From positions 1 through 64,000 of the forward strand of contig JAKPGM010000012.1 of the NCBI GenBank assembly GCA_029550865.1: 64,000 nt of DNA, in the 5' to 3' direction. The stretch's first letter is position 1, and each line of letters begins with the position of its first letter. The notes below the pieces were generated by a model that was not told the DNA's origin, did not search any database, and was given only the letters and a program-made list of their open reading frames with translations. This document shows positions 38,952 through 47,627 of this stretch, in pieces. The position numbers were made by a program, and so were the translations under genes. This stretch comes from Bacteroidota bacterium (lineage in GTDB: Bacteria > Bacteroidota > Bacteroidia > Bacteroidales > DTGW01).

Positions 38952-39680
38952 CTATGAAACAATAAGTTTGATGCTGGCAATCAAAAGAACAAAAGCAAGT
39001 ACATAATTAAGGAACTTTGGTTTCCATTTAAAACTTCCCATAAATGAACCCAGGATTCCCCCAACAGTAGCCATAGTTATCATGATAAGTAACTGTTTAT
39101 TAAAAATAAAGGTTTGATTATGTAAGGTTCCCAGCAAGCCTACAATGGAATTGGATAAAATAAAGGGAGCCGATACCGCTGCAGCTTCTTTTTGATTGGC
39201 CCATCTCATTAAAAGTAAAACAGGGCTGAGCAGGATCCCTCCGCCAATACCTATTAATCCTGATATATAGCCGATGCATCCTCCTATGCATAAAGCCAGT
39301 GGAATTGGCAAGGGACGCAAAGTACCAGCATCTCTATGGATGTTGAATATTAGTCGGTAAATACCCAGTAACAGACATGCCATCAGTAACATCCTAAACA
39401 GCAACCCATGCATAGGGGTAAGTGCTCCTAAAAAAGCCATAGGAATAGCTGTAACTACAAATGGCCAGAATAATATCATTTTAAAATGTTGCCCGCGGTA
39501 ATACAGTAGAAAAGCTATGGTCGATACTATTATGTTCATGACAAGTACCGACGACCGCATGGCAATAGGAGATAGACCATACAATACCATTAGTGCCATA
39601 TAACCACTTGCACCCCCATGACCCACGGAAGCATACAAAAATGCTACCGTAAAAATCAAAACAAGAAAAATTAGTTCCAT
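38952..39680 (-). CDS. TauE/SafE family membrane transporter
   Basis: 242 residues, about eight transmembrane helices. The paired glycine-rich repeats VGHGGASGYMAL near residue 22 and LIGIGGGILLSPVLLL near residue 145 are TauE/SafE (UPF0721) signatures. Members are proposed exporters of sulfite or sulfur-containing organic anions. It is the first gene of the Moco operon, directly behind the riboswitch-like leader, so movement of a sulfur compound, molybdate or another oxyanion tied to Moco is possible; the substrate is not known. Confidence 0.88.
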   Translation of the reverse strand: MELIFLVLIFTVAFLYASVGHGGASGYMALMVLYGLSPIAMRSSVLVMNIIVSTIAFLLYYRGQHFKMILFWPFVVTAIPMAFLGALTPMHGLLFRMLLMACLLLGIYRLIFNIHRDAGTLRPLPIPLALCIGGCIGYISGLIGIGGGILLSPVLLLMRWANQKEAAAVSAPFILSNSIVGLLGTLHNQTFIFNKQLLIMITMATVGGILGSFMGSFKWKPKFLNYVLAFVLLIASIKLIVS

Positions 39681-39688
39681 AACGCTTC

Positions 39689-39726
39689 AAAAAAAACACC
39701 TCCCATCCATCGAACAGGAAAGGAGG
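39689..39726 (-). terminator. Intrinsic terminator of the Moco leader RNA
   Basis: On the minus-strand transcript CCUCCUUUCC (39726-39717) pairs with GGAUGGGAGG (39708-39699), nine of ten positions, around an 8-base loop. Eight U follow after two bases (39696-39689). It lies nine bases before the ATG at 39680. Its 5' arm also forms an alternative antiterminator stem. Confidence 0.7.
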
Positions 39727-39861
39727 CATCTACCCAATAATTGGGCTAAGCTCCTTTCCAATTTGTCCCATTATCGAGGACGCGGGAGGATAGGTAGTTT
39801 CCCACACTATCCCATCGGTTTAAGTTTCATGGGACGACCTTTAGAAACTTAAACTCGGAGT
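39717..39861 (-). ncRNA. Candidate riboswitch (Moco-class) leading the Moco operon
   Basis: The leader transcript (5' at 39861) contains: ACUCC near the 5' end; a perfect 11-bp hairpin GUUUAAGUUUC/GAAACUUAAAC whose loop holds GUCCCAU; a second hairpin with GGAUAG/CUAUCC arms; then UCCUCCCG, a GUCC/GGGAC hairpin and UUGGAAAGGAG. The loop GUCCCAU is complementary to the AUGGGAC of the last hairpin, a possible pseudoknot. GGAAAGGAG (39759-39751) pairs perfectly with CUCCUUUCC (39725-39717) as antiterminator, while its GGAG can instead close the domain with the 5' CUCC. That competition plus the terminator makes an OFF switch. UCCCG and UGGAAAGG also occur, in the same order, in the E. coli moaA Moco leader as I recall it. 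Class assignment is inferred. Confidence 0.55.
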
Positions 39862-39871
39862 TTTATTATTA

Positions 39872-39879
39872 CAAAAATA
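39872..39879 (-). promoter_or_regulatory. Candidate -7 box for the Moco operon
   Basis: TATTTTTG on the minus strand matches TAnnTTTG and would start transcription close to 39866, right at the 5' end of the structured leader. No TTG is seen at the -33 position. The surrounding 39862-39948 region is otherwise AT-rich with no gene. Confidence 0.4.
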
Positions 39880-39948
39880 ATAAATTATTATATTAAAACT
39901 CTTAATAATTTTAAATTATAATATATCATGTTGTTTTTGTATATTTTT

Positions 39949-41268
39949 TTAACTTTTTCGCTGATAAAACCAAAAATTAATTATTGCGCCTGCGAGTGAA
40001 AATAATGCTAACCCCATGAAAAAGGGTACTACTGAACCCGTATTTTTTAGCGATATACTAATTAATGACCCAAAAATAAAAGGACCATAGGCAGCAATAG
40101 CAGCTGTCCAGCCAATTACCCCTGCTCCCTGTCGGGGATTAGCAATAAATATCTGAGGAAATTGCTTAAATGTTCCAGCATTACCAACTCCCGTAAAAAA
40201 TAGAATGATAAAAAAAGCAACAATAAACCAGGTAAAATCACTCAATGAAGAAGGATTTAGCAAGCCAAATCCAATGATACCCCCCATAGTTAGTGCAATT
40301 CCTAAGCACGCGATGGTAGTAAGCAAAAAACCGCCCACCCTATCGGCAATAAAGCCAAAAAACACTCTCGTAAGCGAACCTATCAAAGGAATATAAAAAG
40401 CATAGGTCAACGGATCGGGAGCATCTTGAAAATTTCCAAATAGCGTTTTGATAAGTAAAGGGAATACGGCACTTAATCCCGAAAAGGTACCGAAAGTAAT
40501 CAAATAAAGCAGGGTACAAATGTAAGTATGCTTGTTGCTGAAAATATCGAGTTGTTCACGAAACGAGGCTTTTACCGGCACATTTCGAAGGTACTTCCAT
40601 GCTATCCATGACATGATGAGCAAAAATGGAATATAAATAAACGCTGCATTCTGCAGAAATATCTCATATCCAACACCAGCTGAATGTTTATCACCAACAC
40701 ACCATTGCGACCCTCCAATGAGTGGTACCAAAATGATAAAGGGTGTAATGAACTGAACAACACTAATACCCAAATTAGTTAATCCAGCCTGAATACCTAA
40801 TGCTGTACCCTTTAGACGCTGGGGGAAAAATACACTGGTACTGGGCATAAATGACGAAAAGTCCCCACCCCCTAAACCCAATAGTAACGACAATAAGACA
40901 AAAACCCAGAAGGGGGTGTCAGGATTCATCACGGCTAATCCTATACCCAATAAAGGAATTATTTTGATTAGGCTCGCAAATGTAATTAGATTGCGCGTGC
41001 CAACTATAGGTAATAAAAAAGTATGGATAATACGAAACGTACCCCCTGCCAGTCCTGTTAGGGCTGTTAGCCAATACAACTGTTCTCGGGTAAAGCTAAA
41101 TCCCACACAGGGTAATTTTACCACTAAAGCACTCATTAGATACCATGTGGTAAACGAAAAGAATAGCGCTATCGTTGTAATAAGTAAGGTACGCCATGCA
41201 ACTTTTTGGGCCGTATGTTCCCAAAATACATCATTTTCTACATCCCAGTATTCAAAATGAACTTTCAT
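39949..41268 (-). CDS. narK: NarK-type nitrate/nitrite transporter (MFS)
   Basis: 439 residues, 12 transmembrane helices. Both nitrate signature motifs are there: GLGGGDFSSFMPSTSVFFP (about 130-150) and GVGNAGTFKQFPQIF (about 360), and arginines in helices 2 and 8 (GTFRIIHTF; LTRVFFGFIADRVGG) that would bind substrate. It imports nitrate and/or exchanges nitrite for the cytoplasmic site of NarG. The unusual soluble N-terminus (about 25 residues) precedes the first helix. Last gene of the nar cluster, 10 bases after narI. Confidence 0.95.
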   Translation of the reverse strand: MKVHFEYWDVENDVFWEHTAQKVAWRTLLITTIALFFSFTTWYLMSALVVKLPCVGFSFTREQLYWLTALTGLAGGTFRIIHTFLLPIVGTRNLITFASLIKIIPLLGIGLAVMNPDTPFWVFVLLSLLLGLGGGDFSSFMPSTSVFFPQRLKGTALGIQAGLTNLGISVVQFITPFIILVPLIGGSQWCVGDKHSAGVGYEIFLQNAAFIYIPFLLIMSWIAWKYLRNVPVKASFREQLDIFSNKHTYICTLLYLITFGTFSGLSAVFPLLIKTLFGNFQDAPDPLTYAFYIPLIGSLTRVFFGFIADRVGGFLLTTIACLGIALTMGGIIGFGLLNPSSLSDFTWFIVAFFIILFFTGVGNAGTFKQFPQIFIANPRQGAGVIGWTAAIAAYGPFIFGSLISISLKNTGSVVPFFMGLALFSLAGAIINFWFYQRKS

Positions 41269-41278
41269 ACACGATGTT

Positions 41279-41959
41279 TTAGTGGTTAATTTTTTCTAAA
41301 TTAATATTTGAAACAAAAACAAGATATTGACGATAGAAGTAATGATAAGGATAAGCAAAAAAATGTATGAGACGCGTAAAAGGAATAATGGCAATGAATG
41401 CAAATCCTGATAATGCATGTACTTTAATCATGACAGGCAAAGTAGCAAAAGCAGATATGTCGGGAGATAAGGTAAAAAACGAATGTATGTAGGGAGCCAA
41501 TACTGTTGTATACCAACTAATTCCCCATCGATGAAAATAGGCTACCCATATACCTGTAATAATCTGCAACAACAATATTCCATACACAAGAAAATCTGTT
41601 TTCCTGGTTACTACCCTTACGCGGGGCTCCTTAATCCTACGGTATAGAAGTATAACAACTCCTACAAAAGTCATCAGCGCAAATGCAAATGCAGTGACTT
41701 CAAGTATTACAAGCCGCAAGGGATGGTTGGTAAATAGTGTTATGCTTCGTGGGATAATCAAACCTACCAAATGCCCTAGTAGTAAAATAACTATGCCCGT
41801 ATGAAACATCCTGCTACCCCAGTATAGCAACTTTGATTCAAAAAATTGGCTCGAAAAGCTACTGATGGTATAGCCTAAAAATCGAATTCGTATAATACTT
41901 CCTATCAAACATGTAAGCATAGCCAGATAGGGAAATACAATGTATAACAAAGTCTCCAT
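41279..41959 (-). CDS. narI: Respiratory nitrate reductase gamma subunit
   Basis: 226 residues, five transmembrane helices. Cytochrome b subunit that oxidises menaquinol at the periplasmic side and passes electrons through two haems b to NarH. Conserved histidines for the haems appear in RMFHTGIVILLLGHLVG (helix 2) and in VKVHALSGF and FTRLIHFFAYP (helix 5 region). 11 bases after narJ. Confidence 0.94.
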   Translation of the reverse strand: METLLYIVFPYLAMLTCLIGSIIRIRFLGYTISSFSSQFFESKLLYWGSRMFHTGIVILLLGHLVGLIIPRSITLFTNHPLRLVILEVTAFAFALMTFVGVVILLYRRIKEPRVRVVTRKTDFLVYGILLLQIITGIWVAYFHRWGISWYTTVLAPYIHSFFTLSPDISAFATLPVMIKVHALSGFAFIAIIPFTRLIHFFAYPYHYFYRQYLVFVSNINLEKINH

Positions 41960-41970
41960 AGTTTCTTGTT

Positions 41971-42531
41971 TTAGGATGATACATAAACATCAACTCTTGA
42001 GGAGGGTATATTTAACTGATATATCTTAACCAGATAATCACTAAGCAGAATAAGTAATTTCCTATACACATGATCGGTTGGTGTAAAAACTTCAATTATT
42101 CTGCTCAATGCAGGTAATATCAAATACGTGCATAGCTCATTGGTAAAGTTTTGATCGGGATGCACAGCCAGTAGTTCTAACAATTTGGGTAAATGATCGG
42201 GAATTTCGCGCTGTAAATGAATTGCACACAAATCCATTTCTTTTTTGAGATTTGCTAGTAACATCCCCCGACGCAAATCCTCCCCCAACAAGGCATAACC
42301 GACATATAGATGATTAACCGATTGGGCATCGAAAATTTGAACATAATGCTCCTGGAGGCTTTCCAGCTCGTTGTCAGTAAAATAAGATTCAATTTCCTTT
42401 GCTAATGTCTGTTCCACACCCTGGCAACGCACAAATAGTCTCCAACCATTAGCATCAAATTTCCACTCCCCTTCGGGATAACTCAGCAAGCTCGAGAATA
42501 GAGCTAAAATACTTTTGCGTTCCATATTCAA
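41971..42531 (-). CDS. narJ: Nitrate reductase molybdenum cofactor assembly chaperone
   Basis: 186 residues, all-helical TorD/NarJ-type chaperone. It binds apo-NarG and allows Moco insertion before membrane attachment. The SLLSYPEGEW start and a YVQIFDAQSVNHLYVGY segment resemble the NarJ YVxTFD motif. It overlaps narH by four bases. Confidence 0.9.
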   Translation of the reverse strand: MNMERKSILALFSSLLSYPEGEWKFDANGWRLFVRCQGVEQTLAKEIESYFTDNELESLQEHYVQIFDAQSVNHLYVGYALLGEDLRRGMLLANLKKEMDLCAIHLQREIPDHLPKLLELLAVHPDQNFTNELCTYLILPALSRIIEVFTPTDHVYRKLLILLSDYLVKIYQLNIPSSRVDVYVSS

Positions 42532-43997
42532 AATGTATTAAAACCTGTTTCTCCCTTGTGCAAGGATGTTTCTCGCAACATTTCAATACTTTCTTCTCGA
42601 TGGGCGGGGGGGATAACAAATCGCTCATGAAACGGCGCAAGCGATGTTAAATGATACATACTATGGGCAATCTCGAAATTCAGGTGAACCTCCGATAACA
42701 GTGACTCTACCCATTCTTTACTCACATCGCCCACAGTTTCAAAACGTCTCAAATAGCGAACAGCTAACTGTTTTTTTAGAATACATTCTATTTCGTGCTC
42801 ATTGCCAGCAGCAAACAACTGAGCAAGGTAAGCAATAGGAATACGAATTTCATCAATATTTCCCCAAAAATTTTTCGAACTGACCAATACCTGCTGATCT
42901 CGAACCTGGCTCATGATCGGCAATAATGGGGGAACATAGAACAAGGAGGGTAAAGTACGAAACTCAGGATGCAATGGCAATGCAATTTGCCATTCTTTAA
43001 CAAACTTGTACACAGGTGACTTTTGAGCGGCTACAATCGTAGAATCAGGAATTCCACAGTCTTTTGCATACTGCACAACTTGCTTATTAAAGGGATCAAG
43101 ATATATGTCTCTGTGTTTACTTAAGAGTTGTTCTTCGGGTACCGAAGCAATCGTCTCTATTTTGTCAGCATCGTAAAGCAAGACACCCAGATATCGAATG
43201 CGGCCTACACAGGAATGCATGCAAGCTGGGACCTGTCCCGTTTCAAGTCGTGGATAACAAAGAATACATTTTTCAGATTTACCGCTTTTCCAGTTGTAAT
43301 AAACTTTTTTATAAGGGCAAGCCGAAATGCACAAACGCCAGCCTCTACATTTATCCTGGTTAACCAACACCACACCATCTTCAGCACGCTTGTATATAGC
43401 ACCACTTGGACAGGCTGCCACGCAGGCCGGATTTAAACAATGATTGCAAATACGAGGCAGATAAAACATAACCATTCGTTCGAGTTGAAACATTGCCTCC
43501 TGCATCTCTGCCGACAAATCTCTCAAGTTCACATCCGACCTTGCATAGTCGGGGGTCCCACTCAAATCATCATCCCAATTGGGACCTCCCTTTATATCCA
43601 TGGGTTTGCCTGTAACCAGTGATATAGGTCGTGCTGTTGGCTGATCATCGTCTGCAGGAGCATTGATAAGCTGTTGATAATCGTAACTAAACGGTTCGTA
43701 ATAATCATTGATGTTTGGCATATAGGGGTTGTGATACAAACGGGTCATGCCTTTCCAGTGCCCCGATGCCTTTAATTCAAGCCTGTGTCCATGTTTTTGC
43801 CATCCTCCCTGATAAATTTCTTGATCTTCCCACTGCGTGGGATATCCCGTACCAGGTTTAGTCTCAACATTGTTCCACCACATGTATTCGGCTCCCTTTC
43901 GGTCGGTCCATATATTTTTACAAGCCACCGAGCAGGTATGGCAACCGATGCATTTGTCGAGATGGAACACCATGGCTATTTGCGCGCGTACATTCAT
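42528..43997 (-). CDS. narH: Respiratory nitrate reductase beta subunit
   Basis: 489 residues from the ATG at 43997; two further upstream codons include another ATG (44003), but MNVRAQIAMVFHLDKCIGC aligns with the start of known NarH proteins. Four iron-sulfur clusters: CIGCHTCSVACKN, CNHCLNPACVAACP, CRGWRLCISACP (Trp in place of Cys gives the 3Fe-4S centre) and CILCYPRLETGQVPACMHSC. It carries electrons from NarI to NarG. Confidence 0.97.
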   Translation of the reverse strand: MNVRAQIAMVFHLDKCIGCHTCSVACKNIWTDRKGAEYMWWNNVETKPGTGYPTQWEDQEIYQGGWQKHGHRLELKASGHWKGMTRLYHNPYMPNINDYYEPFSYDYQQLINAPADDDQPTARPISLVTGKPMDIKGGPNWDDDLSGTPDYARSDVNLRDLSAEMQEAMFQLERMVMFYLPRICNHCLNPACVAACPSGAIYKRAEDGVVLVNQDKCRGWRLCISACPYKKVYYNWKSGKSEKCILCYPRLETGQVPACMHSCVGRIRYLGVLLYDADKIETIASVPEEQLLSKHRDIYLDPFNKQVVQYAKDCGIPDSTIVAAQKSPVYKFVKEWQIALPLHPEFRTLPSLFYVPPLLPIMSQVRDQQVLVSSKNFWGNIDEIRIPIAYLAQLFAAGNEHEIECILKKQLAVRYLRRFETVGDVSKEWVESLLSEVHLNFEIAHSMYHLTSLAPFHERFVIPPAHREESIEMLRETSLHKGETGFNTF

Positions 43998-44007
43998 AAC
44001 CAATTGT

Positions 44008-47000
44008 TTAGAACATTAATTTTTTCATCTTTTTCACTATCACATACGTGTCACGATTGACGCCTACCGGTCCCCAGTAATTGAAATGATAGGTAAACTG
44101 ACCATAACCGCCAGCAAGTAGATTGGGTTTCAGACGCACACGGGTTAGACTATTGTGTCCCCCTGCTCGACGTCCGCTACGTGTATCGGATAATGGTACC
44201 GAAATGGTACGTTCGGTAGCATGATAGATAAAACACATTCCTTTCGGGATACGGGCACTTACAATAACTCGCGTACAATAGGTACCATGATCGTTAAATA
44301 CTTCCACCCAATCATTATCCTGTATCCCTGCAGCTTGAGCGTCCTGCTCCGAAATCCAGCAGGGACCAATAATACCACGCGAAAGGGTAAGCATTCGATG
44401 ATTATCAGTATAGGTTGAATGAATACCCCATTTGGTGTGAGGGGTTAAAAGGTTTAGCACCACCGAAGGCTCATCAGTACCCGATTTTTTTAAATCACCA
44501 AGGTTAACCGGCACAGGCAACGGTTTATAAACTGGCAAGTGCTCTCCAAACTTCAAATACATTTCATGGTCAAGATACATTTGCTGACGACCGGTAAGCG
44601 TACGCCACGGTATATTTTTATCTACATTGTACGTAAATCCTGCATAGGTACGCTCTTTATCCATGATACCCGACCAGATTGGTGAATTGAGGTAGCGGCG
44701 AGGCTGACTTTTTAAATCATCGAACCGCACCTTAAATCCAGTATTTGATAGATACAGATCTTTCAAATCTGCACCGGTACGTTTCTCGGCATTTCGGTAG
44801 GCACGTGCCGCCAGTTCACCATTCGTCAAAGAGGAAAGGTGCAAAATGGTGTTAGCTACCTCAGTATCAGCCTCCAGGGAAGGATAGCTTTGTCCGTCTA
44901 CCATGACAACATGTCCTTTTTGCCGCATTTCTTCGTAAAGGTCGGCTACCTCAAAACTATTTCCATGGGCGCCGATACCATTTTTGGTTGCTTCGCCCAG
45001 CGTAACAAACTTTTCATATATTTTTGAGTAATCACGCTCAACAATGACCATATTGTGCATAGTCTTGCCGGGGATAGCATCACACTCCCCTGCATACCAG
45101 TCTCGTATCTGCTTTTGCGCTATTTCACCAGGAGTGTCGTGCTGTATAGGAACATTCACGATATCCTTGTAGGTGCCAGGCAAATGTTTTCTGGACAACT
45201 CTGACGTTATCCGTGCAATATTTTTGAAAATTTCCCAATCGGACTTAGATTCCCACGAGGGTGGCACAGCAGCCGTTAAAGGATGAATGAAGGTGTGCAA
45301 ATCCGTACTGTTGAGGTCGTTTTTCTCATACCAGGTTGCTGTGGGCAATACAATATCAGCGTACAAGGCAGAAGTATCCATGCGAAAATTAATATCCACC
45401 ACCAGATCCAATTTCCCTTCAGGAGCGTTTTCGCGCCAGACAATTTCTTTAACCAAAGCACCTGCTATATCATCGTCAAGCGCATTATGATGCGTTCCCA
45501 GGTAATGTTTCAGAAAAAATTCATGCCCCTTGGCACTTGACATAAGTGCGTTACCTCGCCAGATATACCATACTCTCGGGAAATTGACAGGATTATCAGG
45601 ATCATTTACGCAATATTGAATTTTTCGATCCTTCAACAGCTGTACAACATAACTAATAATTTCCTCATTACTATTAGCACCATTTTTTTGTGCCTCTTTG
45701 GCCAACTGAAGAGTGTTTTTGTTGAATTGAGGATAAAAAGGCATCCACCCCCATCGTACGGCCCTGGCAATCAAATCGGCAGTATGTGTTGTGGTAAATT
45801 CATTAATTGGCGCCGTATTGTATTGTGCTGATAGCGTATCATACCGCCATTGGTCGGAATGAATGTAATGCCAGATAGGAGTTTGTTGTAGTCGGGGTAC
45901 ATTTCGCCAATCGCGAGCCGACATAATCAAAGACCATGAATCCATAGGAGCCAGTTTCTCCTGACCTACATAATGATTCATCCCTCCACCATTTCTTCCC
46001 ACACAACCAGTCAATACCAATGCGATCTGGGCTGCCCTATAAATTAAATTACCATGATACCAGTGATTAATGCCGGCTCCGACGATAACCATGCATCGTC
46101 CCTGTGTAGCTTGCGCAGTTCGAATCCATTCATCGGCAAATTGAAGTACCGTCGCCCGATCTACACCCGTAAAAATTTCCTGCCAGGCAGGTGTGTATCC
46201 GCTGTCTTTGTCATCATAACCCGTTGGATAATCTCCGGGTAAATTCCTATTTACACCAAATTGCGCCATGATTAAATCATAGACCGTTGTAACGGGTACT
46301 TTACCGTTTACTGTATCAAGATATTTTACTGGCACACCTCGGAAATACTTTTTGTCGAGTCCATACTCATCAAATTCCGTAATTAAAATATCATCCCGAT
46401 GTTCCAACAATGTTAGCAAAGGATAATACGATTGTTGCGTCTCAGAATCAACAAGCCGGGTAGTCCAATTTGCTTCTTGTTTATCCCATCTATGCCCCAC
46501 GCTTCCCGATGGACATACCAGTTGACCCGTTTGTGCATCAATGTTTAGAAATTTCCAGTCACCGTTTTCAATATGTTGATATTTCTCAACTACATTGGCT
46601 CTTAACAAATGTCCAGGCTTATATCCTTTTTCCGTTTTTTCCAGCTGCACCAGGTAAGGTGCATCGGTGAAACGGGCAACGTAATCGAGAAAATATTCAA
46701 TTTTCTGCTGATGATGTGCCCTGGTAAGGATTACATGATTGACCGCCAACCAGAAAGCGCCATCCTGCCCGGCATGAATAGGTATCCAGTTATCAGCAAA
46801 CTTGCTAATCATGCTAAAATCGGGTGAGAAAACAACCGTTTTGGTACCATTATGCCTTGCTTCAGCAAAAAAATGTGCATCGGGCGTACGTGTCATGGCA
46901 ATATTAGAGCCCATAACTGCAATGAACTTAGCATGATACCAGTCTGCACTCTCAGCCACATCCGTTTGCTCACCCCACATTTCGGGGAATGATGGAGGCA

Positions 47001-47619
47001 AGTCGCAGTACCAATCGTAAAAACTTAAATTTACACCACCCATCAGTTGTAAAAAACGCGAACCTGCAGCATAGCTAATCATGCTCATTGCGGGGATGGG
47101 CGAGAATCCCGCCAATCGATCGGGACCATAGGTTTTGACCGTATAAACATTAGCAGCAGCAATGATTTCCAGGACTTCATCCCAACTTACTCTTCGGAAA
47201 CCCCCTTTGCCTCTTGCCAGCTGATACATTCTTCTTTTTTGTGGATCTTCTTGAATGTTTCGCCAAGCCTCCACAACATCGCCAGTACGACGTTTTTCTT
47301 TGCGAAACAAATCCAACAATGCCCCTCTTACAAGAGGGTATTTTATACGTATCGGGCTATATTGATACCATGAGGCCGATATCCCCCTCTGGCAGCCACG
47401 AGGTTCGTATGGAGGAATCGATGAGCATATTTCGGGATAATCCAATGCCTGTGCCTCCCACACAACGATTCCATCTTTAACAAAGATATTCCAGCTGCAT
47501 CCACCCGTGCAATTTACCCCGTGTGTGCTCCGGACAACCTTGTCGTACTGCCAGCGGTTGCGATAAAAGGATTCCCATGTACGCAACTTCGGATCAAATA
47601 AATCTTTTATCCAGCTCAT
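44008..47619 (-). CDS. narG: Respiratory nitrate reductase alpha subunit
   Basis: 1203 residues. Catalytic bis-MGD subunit reducing nitrate to nitrite in the cytoplasm. The FS0 cluster ligands are H33, C37, C41 and C76, with the H-x3-C-x3-C-x34-C spacing of E. coli NarG, and FYDWYCDLPP contains the Mo-coordinating aspartate region. No twin-arginine signal is present, so the active site faces the cytoplasm, unlike Nxr/periplasmic types. Nine bases after the second cytochrome c gene. Confidence 0.97.
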   Translation of the reverse strand: MSWIKDLFDPKLRTWESFYRNRWQYDKVVRSTHGVNCTGGCSWNIFVKDGIVVWEAQALDYPEICSSIPPYEPRGCQRGISASWYQYSPIRIKYPLVRGALLDLFRKEKRRTGDVVEAWRNIQEDPQKRRMYQLARGKGGFRRVSWDEVLEIIAAANVYTVKTYGPDRLAGFSPIPAMSMISYAAGSRFLQLMGGVNLSFYDWYCDLPPSFPEMWGEQTDVAESADWYHAKFIAVMGSNIAMTRTPDAHFFAEARHNGTKTVVFSPDFSMISKFADNWIPIHAGQDGAFWLAVNHVILTRAHHQQKIEYFLDYVARFTDAPYLVQLEKTEKGYKPGHLLRANVVEKYQHIENGDWKFLNIDAQTGQLVCPSGSVGHRWDKQEANWTTRLVDSETQQSYYPLLTLLEHRDDILITEFDEYGLDKKYFRGVPVKYLDTVNGKVPVTTVYDLIMAQFGVNRNLPGDYPTGYDDKDSGYTPAWQEIFTGVDRATVLQFADEWIRTAQATQGRCMVIVGAGINHWYHGNLIYRAAQIALVLTGCVGRNGGGMNHYVGQEKLAPMDSWSLIMSARDWRNVPRLQQTPIWHYIHSDQWRYDTLSAQYNTAPINEFTTTHTADLIARAVRWGWMPFYPQFNKNTLQLAKEAQKNGANSNEEIISYVVQLLKDRKIQYCVNDPDNPVNFPRVWYIWRGNALMSSAKGHEFFLKHYLGTHHNALDDDIAGALVKEIVWRENAPEGKLDLVVDINFRMDTSALYADIVLPTATWYEKNDLNSTDLHTFIHPLTAAVPPSWESKSDWEIFKNIARITSELSRKHLPGTYKDIVNVPIQHDTPGEIAQKQIRDWYAGECDAIPGKTMHNMVIVERDYSKIYEKFVTLGEATKNGIGAHGNSFEVADLYEEMRQKGHVVMVDGQSYPSLEADTEVANTILHLSSLTNGELAARAYRNAEKRTGADLKDLYLSNTGFKVRFDDLKSQPRRYLNSPIWSGIMDKERTYAGFTYNVDKNIPWRTLTGRQQMYLDHEMYLKFGEHLPVYKPLPVPVNLGDLKKSGTDEPSVVLNLLTPHTKWGIHSTYTDNHRMLTLSRGIIGPCWISEQDAQAAGIQDNDWVEVFNDHGTYCTRVIVSARIPKGMCFIYHATERTISVPLSDTRSGRRAGGHNSLTRVRLKPNLLAGGYGQFTYHFNYWGPVGVNRDTYVIVKKMKKLMF

Positions 47620-47627
47620 ATCTTCTG

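Noticed and set aside
44008-47619. NarG as a nitrite oxidoreductase (NxrA) or periplasmic Nap enzyme
   Set aside because: It lacks a Tat signal, has NarG-type FS0 ligand spacing, and sits with narH, narJ, narI and narK.
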